Assembly: GCF_910592395.1 (NCBI RefSeq)
Contig: NC_088313.1
Location: 21,532,437 to 21,592,436 of the forward strand
Direction: 5' to 3'
Source: Lineus longissimus
Taxonomy: Eukaryota; Nemertea; Pilidiophora; Heteronemertea; Lineidae
Length of the DNA: 60,000 nucleotides
Below are positions 27,901 through 39,900 of the stretch, one piece after another. A program made the translations under genes and the position numbers. Each line of letters begins with the position of its first letter. The stretch's first letter is position 1. The notes beneath the pieces were generated by a model. It was not told where the DNA came from. It worked only from the letters and a program-made list of their open reading frames with translations, and ran no database searches.

Positions 27901-30900
27901 TGGTGACTGCGTTGTACAAGATCAATGTGTTACCATTAGTCTTGATCTCCCCTTTCTGTTACCTTTTGTATAAATGTCATCTGTTTGGTTCTATTAGAGA
28001 GTGAGTCATCATCGTGGTGTAAGTTTAGTTTTCTCAGATGTTTGCGTGCTGCATGTTCTTGATGGGTTGACCAGACATGATGTACACATCTTGAAGGATT
28101 GGTGAAGTTGGTTGCCACTGGGTGCTATGAATGTTTGCCAAGTATCTCTGGCTTTCAGGCACGACATGTCTCACTTTGGGCCACTTTAACTTGGTGACAC
28201 TTTTAGCAACACCTGTCTGCCTTTAGCTCTCACCTCCGGCCAGCATCAGACAAGTGCTATGGATTGATAAGAAGATGTTTGGTGAGCATGCTTGTGGTTG
28301 AAGAGGGGTGATGATGTGTACATCTGCCTGGAAAGCCCTGACCGTGTGTCTGGATGACTGACCTAACCCTGCATTGCTAACCCTAATCTCATTTCTTGAT
28401 AGAACCAATTAACTATATAGGATTTTATGGTAAAATCATTTCCATGGAGCATCTTATGAAATTGCTTATCTAACTAAATTTTTCATCATTTTCAATATTT
28501 TGACTCCTGGTTTTCCAAAGTTTCTCTCTTGAACTCTCACCCCCTCGTGGACATTGACCTGGGAATGATATATTCTGCAAAATGACACAAGTCTGAAACT
28601 ACTCGGAAGGTCATGAAGTGGAACTTGTGTGTGGATGAGTTTATATCATGATTTTCCAGCCAAGCTTTTAGAAACTTTCCTTTTTGCTCATATTTTCTTA
28701 TTTTTTTACCACTCTGCATGTGGGATTTACTCAGCTGTTTGTCAGTTGCAGATCTGAAACAATTGTTCTCCTTTGAGAAGCTTTTTATTGTACAGCCCTC
28801 TTGTCAAGCTCCCACTTTAACTTAGCCACTATGTTTACATGAGTGCCATGCTCAGTTCAGCTCAGACGTTGTTAGAGTCAGCTGTCCCTTCAAACCTCCC
28901 ACTTTAACTTAGTCACTATGTTTACATGAGTGCCATGCTCAGTTCAGCTCAGACGTTGTTAGAGTCAGCTGTCCCTTCAAAGCTCCCACTTTAACTTAGC
29001 CACTATGTTTACATGAGTGCCATGCTCAGTTCAGCTCAGACGTTGTTAGAGTCAGCTGTCCCTTCATGGCGTCTCAGTGATTTCTCTCAGTTGAGTTCCT
29101 TTGATTCCTTCAGTTCCAGCTCATTTTACCTCCAATACCATCCCCTTGTAGAAGAGCTTTGTTTACACTCCCTTGCATGCATTTATGTGTTTATTGTCTG
29201 TCAAATCTATAAACCTTTCTAAAGAAGCCTAATTGAGCGTTTAAATACCACTGTTTAATTGATATTGAGCACTATTGAATGCTGGTATAATATGAGGGTC
29301 TTTGTTGTAAACGCCATGTTTCCACCCATTTGGCATTGTCCTTACACTTGGATGCACTGTACATCAAACACGGCCACTTTGTTGTGCTTAACACAGCTTA
29401 TCATGCCTGTTTATTTTTTCTTAACTTTTTGTACCAAGTGTGTAGACTCCATCCCAGTGATAAAGTGCAAAAATTCCAGGTTTAAAATGTTGTTTGGTTT
29501 TGCGACTTCCATTTACCTGGCAAATTTTGAATATTTCAAATTGAAGTCAAGAATTAGGACTTGCTACAAACTGACAGTGTGACCAGAGTTGGCCTAATGC
29601 AAGTTAGACTCTTCGTCTTGCTTTGACACCAGTTGTTTGATTGGAGCAGGGGACATGCATCATCTCTAGTTTCTAGTGTTTGATACTTTGACCAAGATGT
29701 GCATCCATTCATGGCTGACAGTGTTGGTCAGCAAGAGTACATTCCTTTAGCAGTCTTTGTGAAGTTATAAACCAACAATGGTGGATGCTGCCGGTTTGTA
29801 TGCAATCAAACCAACAACACTGGATGAGAAGTTTCTAAACTTTCCATGACACTGTGATTGTAACCGTGCATTGTACCATTGTGTTGAAGGTGATGCTAAA
29901 GCCAACTCTTCTGTCACCCCTGCTCACTCAGGAAATATAGTCCGCAATTATCCACCAGGTAACCAGTTCTCTTCATGCTTCGATTCTGGTCATGGGAGAA
30001 TGGTGGTTGCCTCAGAGATAGCTGCCACCTACTCTCCAAGACCAAGTAATCCAAGCATGCTTACCCTGTTATTGGAGATGGACTACTACACATTGCATTT
30101 CGTTCTCTGTGTGGTTATAGTTATTTGCCCATCCGGTCAGACCAAGAGGGAATTCTGTATGGTGATATTGGGATTCCCTGTTGACATTCACAACTATCTT
30201 CTCGGCAGAAAAGTCAATGTGTTGGGTGGTGTGCTTGATATCAACACCTTCTCCTACCTGACCAAATAATACAATAATAGTGCAAGCTTGAATGTTATAA
30301 ACCCTCTTGATCTGACTGGTTCCCTGTGCTTACATAGTTAGCTTTCAGTTGTTATCTGGCATCCTGCTTCCAGGCGTCTAGTCTGGTAGAGTCATCCATT
30401 CGCTTAGGCCTGGGAAGATTTGAAAATGTCATGCTTTGTGGGTGTAGTCAGGTCACCGTGCCAAACCATGGTGTGTGGAGGAATGTGTGACAGTCTTGTG
30501 TAACATCTACTATATTGCCTCATGTACACTACAACAGCTGTTCTGTTGACAGCATATTTGGAGAAACTGTACTGAATTCTATGGCTTATCTGTATTGGGA
30601 AAGTAATGGTGAATGAACACATGGGTGGCTACATCTAAATGTGAGGAAATGCCCCGGGTAATCTCTCAGAATGCTCCTGGAACTCTCTCCCCAAGTTTTT
30701 CAAGCAGACCATGCATATTAGGTTGAAGTGTTAGAAGATGGACTCCAATGCTGTGAGTTTTGATTGCATGGAGTGCTGGATGCATGTGTTGGATAGAGAG
30801 CGTCTCGCATGTTTGGCTGTAGTTTTGGCACCAGCAATTTCTCTGACTAAAGGAAACGTTTACCATGGTGATTTCAGAAGCTAACTCCACCATGGTGAAT

Positions 30901-33900
30901 TAATATTTACCTATTATATTTTATGTACGGTAGAACTCATTTGAGTGTCCCCAGGTTGGATAGGCCTGCATGTTAGATGCTGAAAAATAGTGATAGCACT
31001 TTTAGATTCTATATTTTCCATTAGAATCAAATATCTTTTTGTTTGTTTCTTGAAGTCTGTAAGTTGTATGTAAATGTTGTTATGTTTTCTGATCTTAGTA
31101 ACCATAGTAACCATGTCATCTCTACATACGACAGTGCCTATCTCACATGGTAATCATATACAAAGACGAAATGTTGCAGGTATTAACACAACCTTCTTAA
31201 CGCCCAGATTATGCAAGTGCTTTTGGATAACTTTGACTTCGAAATGCCCAAAGTGACCTTGGTCGATGTATGGCCACTTCTGTGACTAACTAGTGCCATA
31301 GGCCATGGGAACCAGATCATATTTTTTGATGCCAAGGCACTGGATCACAATTACCGGCCCTTTGATATAGAGCTACGGCGCTGATGTCACTTGGACTGAC
31401 CTTTTACCATACTCATGTCGGCAATGAATTGATTGTCACCGGCTTCAGAACCAATGTGTACCTTCTCTGGGTATGAGCCGGACTTGTGAATGATGGCCAG
31501 TTAACACTTGCATAATCAGGAGCTTCATCTCGCGTACCAAATGGTGCAGTTATTGCCTCTCATCGCCCTTAGTTGCAGATATCTGGTTACGGTCTTTCTT
31601 TGAGTCTTTGTTTATTTTCATGTATCTCATATTGAGCGCCATCTGGTGTCAGGTGTGGTCGAGAATGAAGGACTTGTTACAGTTGACCATACTCTCACAG
31701 GTGAAGTCCATCATCGTCACAGAAATCAGACAGCAACTGTTCTCTCTTCTCTGTAAAACTTTCCACTACGATATCTGATTGCGCTGAATGAGAAGTTAGC
31801 TTTTGTACATAATCATTTCAGTTATTTATAATTCTTTTGGTTGAAGGATTATTACAGTTCTTTTGGAAGCAGTTTGTATGTTAGGTTGTTAATATAATCA
31901 TGTATGTATAGGTTACAAGGCTGCCTAATGCAGCGTAGCTTGGGGTTGGGGGTCTGGCGACTGTAGTTGGGTTTTTTATCATTAATCTGTTCAGCGTCTG
32001 CTCATTATGTCATTCGTTCTCATAAAGTCAACTAATCCAACCGTCAGCACGCTATTTGAACATGCAGCTTTTTCTCTGCAGCGGTGAATAACTCGTCAGG
32101 AACTAACGGGACGCCCCAGGCCCACGGTACAAGTCCTCCATCATTTCATGTCCTATGCATAACATGTTTATCCTGAATGAAACCAACTGCATGACAATTG
32201 TCCTTCTCAAAATAAGGAGAGAGCCCTGAAGTAGTATTTGTAAAAGAGGTTCTCATGAAGGACTCTGATAGCACAAACAACATATATGTAGATTACACAA
32301 GCAGTGAAACCATTGTATGCATTCAGCATTCAAGGCAATAGCACTTGTGTACCCAATCTGTGCATTACAAGAGTGCCTTTGTCTCTGGTCTGCACCACAC
32401 TTCATGGCTCTATGACTACTTTGACATGGACATTGGCAATCTATTGAAAACTGACAACAGACATCAATGGTATTTCAACTAACATTGGTCTAAAATCAAA
32501 TTGGATTGCTTCAATGAGGGGGACTGGGACCGTGACTGTTGATTGTTGTCAGTCTTCATTACGTTGCAACAGAAATCAAGATTGTCAGATCAGGCGAACC
32601 ACTCTGGCCAGTGCAAAAAAGGCCTGTGCTAATCAGATCCATTGTTAAAACTCGAGTTGGTTGGTCCAGTCAATGAGGTCTACTTCATGAAGTTCATTAC
32701 CCATAGTGCATGTTAGATATGATAACATCCCTAACTCTGTGTCCCTAAATAAGCACAGTGGTTTCTTTGCCAAGAATGCATTTGAAACAAAAACACTGGG
32801 ACTTCCCCAATCTTGTGTGTGTTCAATCTCGTGTAACACGTCAGTTGGTAGAGTAGTGAAACACTAACAAACTACAGATATCTAATAAGGTGCATGAAAG
32901 AAGGAGTTTGGAGAGAACATGTGTGTACCCTTTACATAGGGGGTGGGCCTTCAGTTGGCACAGATGTATGCTTCACTTGGAGGACTGGAAGTCAGGGGGG
33001 AGGGCTTCAATGGGCACAAAAGTCTTGATAAAAAGTCCCACTGCATGTTGTACTGAACAGTACTCTTAAGAAAGCATGACAAGACATTACTTAATAGCAC
33101 ACTAGAGCATGAAACCAACCATAAACCTGCTGAGGATAGTTGATGGTATCCCTCAAATTGCAATCTTTGAGTTTTCATAATTTGACAGAAGTAAGCGCTA
33201 AGGCGTACCCTGATTCTATAAGATGTCAAGATTCAAACTTGAATCTCTTGTCCCTAGATTGATGTAGTTGATTAGATGATCTCCTGAAACACGTCATCTG
33301 GAAACTTCAAGGCTTCTCTGCTCTCATATGTGATGTTTCTCTCTTCTCTTCACAGCTGCCAGACCAGGATACACATTTGGCCTCGCCTCCAAGTCCGCCA
33401 GCTTGCCAGGCTCCGCTAGAGACGGAGTTGACCTAGTAAGTCCTTTATGCCTTATCACTCTGGTTTCATACAATGGTCTGAGGTCTAGGTATCATCATGA
33501 GTTGAGACATCTTGGCTCCAGGTGGGACCGTTCCCCTTACTGATTATGGCCAGTAATGTCAGATGGGTAAATGAAACCAGCTTGTTCTGACCCTCCAGTT
33601 GGGAGAGTGTATTGTGCAAGTAATGTGGTCCCTGAAAACCACTGAAAGGCCACCCAGAACAATGCCAAGCGTTGAAGTGAATGACAGGAGTGTGTCATTG
33701 GTGTGTGGACGACACCCCTGTATTGTAGGACAGAACAGTACAGTTAGGTTCAGTGTAACATATTAGCATCTTTTAAATGTTATCATCTTTTCCCTTCTTT
33801 TTTGCCTGGGTAGGAAAAGTACATGGCATCTATATCACCTAGACAACCAAACCCACAGTCGATAGGTCCTCGGTTAGAAAAACGTTATAAAAAGAACAAG

Positions 33901-36900
33901 GGTGGGTCGTCTAGGTCGATCAAAACTGAGGGTGGGTCGAGAAAGTTGACGAGTTCTGCGAGTTTCCCTCCAATAGTGAGTGGGGCTGCATTAGTGAGTG
34001 GGGACTGTACAGTTGCTATACACAAAGAGAGGGAGAGTTATAAGCAATCTATAAAGGAGGGCAGATCTGATAAAAAACGGCAGAAATCAAGGGATAGAAG
34101 GAGGAATAAAAGTGATGAGGTCCTGACCAGAAAAATATACAGGGAAGGCATTGGTAGTCTCGGGAGAAATATCTGGGTTTGTTTACTTTCCAAGATCTTG
34201 TAGATGCGCTGGACCTCTAACCCATCAAGCTGTTTCACTGTGTCTGTCTGCCACTGGGTTTAGAGTAGTGAAATGGGAGCTATTGGTCTAGCCTCGGGGA
34301 CCTCTAATCTAATGCCTCACTGCTCTATCTCAACTTGGACAGACTATGTAGGGTAATCTTCACAGTTAGGTCACGTCTGCTGGAGGAATAATGATAAGCA
34401 CTGCAGTAGGAAAAGAACATTTCAATGCCTTGTACTGACCAACACTTGGCCTTTGTTGGTTTGCCATGTACACTCTTACTTCTCACTGTGACATTTTCTG
34501 CTGTGGACCAAAATGATAAAATTCCAGTTTGATAAGGTTGGAGTAATGGCACACCAGTTCACTTTCACTATAACCACAGTCCCAGCTCCCAGCAGTACAG
34601 GCCATTTGTGGTTTTCCCAGAGAATGATAGTAATGCCTGTGTAACCTGCAGTTTTCACCCTCACCGTAGGATACTTTCCTCTCAGGGATAGCTAGATTCC
34701 TTACAAAGTGGAGCACCCATAACCTTGCAGATACACAAAAAGAACGACCACTCAGATTTATGAAATGATAAACTTTTTTTGATGGTCAGAAAAGCAATGT
34801 TTCTTCACAAGTTGAGTGAGTTGTTTCAGCTATGACTCCCTGAGAACTGTTGACATGAAGTGGGGAAAGCCTGTTGCCTATTGAGCACAATTGCCTCTGA
34901 ATAGAGTTCTTGTGTTATGTCTTTTGCCATTGAGTTGGATTCGATTCTTTGTTGTAATGTGTTGATTTTCTTGTCTATTTCAGGATAATTATGAATACCA
35001 CACCAACAACCATGATGCATGTAAGTATGTAGTTGGTGATTGTTTTGTTTCTGGGGGTGGACCTTGGAAGCCAAGACTCATATTGCCTTCGAGGAAGAAT
35101 AAACCCCCAGGAGAGCAGCATGAATGTTAGAGAAGAACCAATCCAACTGATGTTAGGTGATAACTGAGAATTACAATACCCGTAGTACTCTGGCTTGCTT
35201 GCGCTGCACCAGCCTCTGTGTTTGCTGGAGCCTCCTGACAGCTTCAGACTTGCCAGAGAGATCTCGGGTGATAGGCCAGACTAACGTTGGACTCCTGGCC
35301 AAGATGGAAGGCATGCAGCCTTGTTATATCAGGTGAGAGATCAGATGCCCAAGCACCCATACAAAGCATGGCAATACAAGAGACGACTGTCAGGTTTGTT
35401 GGATACATTGCCTTAACTGTTCCTGTTTAATTATAGCGACCAGTATTGAAAGTACGCAGTCCATCCCTGTCCAACCAGATCCTGTTGTTGTTAAACACCG
35501 TGCGAGTAAGTACCTTGCCACATGAAGGGTTTTCTCCTCTGGTGAGAGGCATGTCCCTTGGAAGAGTTCATCAGGTTGGTGTCTGCGGGTGACCCTCTCA
35601 TCCCTGCATGCTGGAGACAAGCCTCGTCATATCACCCAGATGATGCCTCTGCCTGCTTCTGATTGCGGCTAATAAATTCTTCATTTTATTCCTCTACCTT
35701 GTTGTTTCCATTTCAGATACATCTAATTCATCAATGGATAGGGACGGACAAAGTCTGGTAAGTGTCTAAGATTGACCGTACTGGTAAACAGCTCGCCCAC
35801 TTCACGTCATGATATTCTACACTGGTGGACTACTCAGTTGATTCATGAAGCTGTTATATCTCAAACCTGACCCTGGTGTATAATCTATGACCATCCCAGC
35901 TCTATCTATGAGGGGGGAACGACATCTTTTCTCATGAATCCTTGCCTAGAATGTTACCTTTACTTCAAAACCCGATAGATGGTGAATCAAACATATGAGT
36001 TCTGTCTTTAATGCTCCCTTGACTTTTACGCCTTGTGGCATGTTATGACTTGTGATGCATTCACTATTGATCTTGCATCTTGGACTCACTAACTCATATT
36101 CGATTTGTAAATGATCAACTCTTGATTCAGATTGAATGCGTTTGTTGTAGCTTTCTGAATGTGATGATGCACTGGCCCTTTCTATTCTACCTTGGTTCTA
36201 GTTGTTTGCCTAACCCTTCCCTTCCAGTTAGTGTTGTCTGTTAGATTGTGTGCACTCTTCACTGTAAGGCGAGACATAGTGATCTCGAGAAGCTGTGGGC
36301 AGTGGAGGCCCTTGGAGGCACTCGGCTCTTGTAGATTATGACTCTCAGGTCTAACATTACACTCAGTATAGTGTGCTTGCTACATATCACTTTAACTGAA
36401 ATGGTGTCCTTGTCATTCACTGAGGGTCTCTTTTACTGATCAGAAACAAGCATGAGGCCAAACAGTGAAGGTAGTCCCACATGTTTGTGTAGTATTGAGG
36501 AGGTGTCCTCCAAGGACCCCTCCTCTAACCCCTTGTGTTGTGTCCTATCCTTCACTATCCTCATTTCAACCCTCTTGTATTACAAACCCAGAAAAGATTA
36601 GCATACTGTGTGTGTATGTCTCCTGTAGTAGAAAGTTTTGATTAGGTAAGGAACGAGGGATTAGTTTAAGCCACCATGCATTGTTATTGAGCACCTCACT
36701 CCAGTGAAGTGTGAAGCCTGAACAGTGCCCCCAGACCAGTTGAACCCAGCTGCTCCAAGCGTTTGGCATGTCATGTGACCCAAGCTCCTTCATTCTCCTC
36801 TGGTGTCTGGTTTGTATTGTCTTGGGTGACAAGCAAGTCATTCATTCTCTTGGGATTGGCTATTTATTGATTTGGGGTATAACTGAGTGTAGTTCCCCTC

Positions 36901-39900
36901 GTAACAAAAGCCAACAGCTGACTGATGTTTGTACAGCCACAGCACAAAATGTACTGCATTCAGCAAAAACTGCCAGTGAGGAGACAAGGGGATGGGGGGA
37001 ATGAAGTTACATACACTACAAATATCATGGCACAACCAAGTACTACTAAAAAAGGCAACTTGCCAAGCAATGTCACAAATGAAACCAAAAGAGCTAGTCC
37101 GCCTTAGCCTTAAGCATTCCTGGGGGGGGGGGGGGGGGCAGGTTCTTGATATATTTTGTCGCAATAAACTACAACTAGGTCTTCTAGTCTTTCCAGTGGA
37201 TCTTTTCTCTTTGTCTCTTGATGTACCTTCTTCTTCGAAACCAGCTGTATTCCTTCATGGGTCTGCTTTCTTCCTGACCATACAACCAAGGTGTGATCCC
37301 AGCCTGTCTGAGACGAAATCATGTGTTTGGGTCAACTTGGTTGTCTCCAAGGAATTTGATCAGCAAACGAAGATAAATTGGCCCCAGCACACCTGAAGGA
37401 ATACAGCACCCCCTTTCTATATCCTCCTCAACTAAACCAACGTTTAAAATTTCAGGAAGCTGCTGCCCATGTTGGAAGGTAAACCGCTGAGAATAACATG
37501 TTCCCAGTCGTTACCCGACTAGCCTTTTGTTCCATGTTTCGTTCTGACGTTATCATTTTGTTCGGTCTGATGAGGTCTTTAAGATGTCATCTGTGATTGG
37601 TCTATCAAAGGAAGCTCTTCGTACAAGGAGATTTGTAAGAAAGGAACCATGAAATCTACTAAATGATTCCCATCACAATATGTCTCACGAATAGTGTGGG
37701 AGTGTCACATGAAACATACAACTTGACTACTTTCGAGTGAGATGTTTGCCACAATGTTGAGAGGTCAATTCCTTGTACGTGAGCTTCCTCCCAGTGTCAT
37801 TCAGTTCCACTAACTCTAATCATGATTACTAAACCTGTGGGTATCTGCTGGAAGAAGATCATCAACTCTTCTGGTACTTCTTCCATCATTGACCCTACAG
37901 TCTCAACTCAAGTTCTCTTCAATCATTTGTACATTTCTGATCAAGTTTCCTTATATTGAACTGAAGAACAGCCACCACTGGTCCTGTCACAGGACGTGAC
38001 TGTGCTGTCAGCTCTAACACTAGTCGGACCTGTGGGTGTTGAGTTTTGTACAGCGGCAGGATGCACTGCAATGCTTGCTGTGTGTATGTCCACCCTGTGC
38101 ACTGGCAAGTGTCTTGGTGGAACCTCAATCTATGATGGATAGAATGAGCCTTGCTTTCCATACAGAAACGTTTAAATTGTTTATGAAAGTTTGGGTTGAG
38201 ACATATTTAACTTGTTTCTTGTTCCTTTGTTGCATGTTCATTAACCTTCTCTTTCTTGCTTAATTTCGGCCAAAATGGCGGCAGCGTTGACCTTGTATTT
38301 TGTTTGTTACGCTTCAGACTTCCTCGTCGTTTCGCTATCCGTGGGGCCGCTATCAGGGCTGCCACTACACCGAGGTGCTTAATCATACACCAAACCAGGT
38401 GTACATGCGGCGCTCCTTGCCCAACATGAACGAACCCATTAAGGTAAATGAAGGTTATCTATGGTAGTGACACCTTTTGTCTGGAAGTTTCCATACCCTA
38501 GTTGAAGTTCTATAGCTATCGACATGTACATATCTCTCCATTCTTCTTCAACAATATCAAAGACAAAGTGTTCTTGCTTTCTGTCTTGTCTTTCCTACCC
38601 GTTATCAAGAAAGACTGCAGCATCTAGAAAGAACTTTCATCTCTTTATCTAAAAATGTGTCTCTAAATTCGAGAACCTATTGTATTTAATAGTTAGCAGT
38701 GATAAGAGTGACTAAAGCTGGATGACAATGGAAACTTCCACGTAGGCTGCCCCTCATGCTTGTAGATGTCCCCCTAGTCGTGTCCATGTGGGAATTGTAG
38801 AAATTAAGCAAGAACGCCTCAACTCACTCGATCTCTTGTCTATGGCAAGAAAGTCAACAGAATCAGCATATCTGAACTGCTCTTTTGATAACATCATGTC
38901 TCTGGCATTACTGCCAGAAAGAAAACACTGAATCAGTGTTTGGCCACATTTATGGGTATGGATTGTTTTGGGAAGAAGTTTTATTATTTCATGACAAGCA
39001 GCAAGTTTTTGTCTGGTTGGCTGTTTGCACGAGCATTATTAGTGGTGGGTGTTTTCTATCCTTGACATCTGCATCTCAACCCTGTGACCCATGCTGGTGT
39101 CTGGTCACCCAATCACTACTCTCTTTCAGGAATGACTGTCATGCCCCCCCCCCCATCTTGAATCTTACCATGAATTAACCCCCACCCCCAACCCACCCCA
39201 AACCAAAAAGATGTGTTTCATTGAGTTTCTGATTATAATAAAAAGTCAGCTTTACAGTGACTGTGTTTAATGTTTATGTGTTTAAGCCTTTGATTGCATT
39301 GTACAATGGAATGAGCTGGAGGCTCTTGTCAATAGCTGTCAAGACACTGGCTTACCTTGTGATGAATGACAATGGTCAATCATTACCAAGAGCAAATCAA
39401 ACAGTCAGGCGGCAGCCAAGCATGCAGTTGAATAAGTGCTGCCTGTAAAGACAGTGTTAGATGTGAAGATTGTGGGCTGAGTGGACTCATTCATGAGTTG
39501 ATCAGGGAACATAGTGTTGTTGTTCCTTCATGAGGTCACTTGCCCTTCACCTCATCATATGTAATAGAAGAGTGAACATAGAGATTTACCTTTTGTCCAC
39601 TGAAGAAGCTGTTGCTAGGTCACAACACTTCCCAACATTGGCATATCTTCTTTAGGCCTGAAGCATATCTCTTTAGCTCACTTGATTACCTTCATTGATA
39701 TATTGATGCTCATCACCTTATATCTTACATTTCAATTCTCATTTTATCATGTTTGAAATATGTTGGTTTCTTCAGTTTTTATTCTTTCTCAGTTCCTTGC
39801 AAAATATATCTCCCGCAGTTGCTGGAAGGTTACTCTGTTGCCAGATCTGGTGACGATCAAAAGTGTGTCCTTTACTGCATTCCAGGCTCATATCTCCTCT

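Noticed and set aside
37457-37479. 23-base exon candidate in the ABLIM gene (TTTCAG|GAAGCTGCTG...GGAAG|GTAAAC)
   Set aside because: Its inclusion puts exon 24 in a frame that reaches a stop before the headpiece, while exons 23 and 24 join in frame without it.
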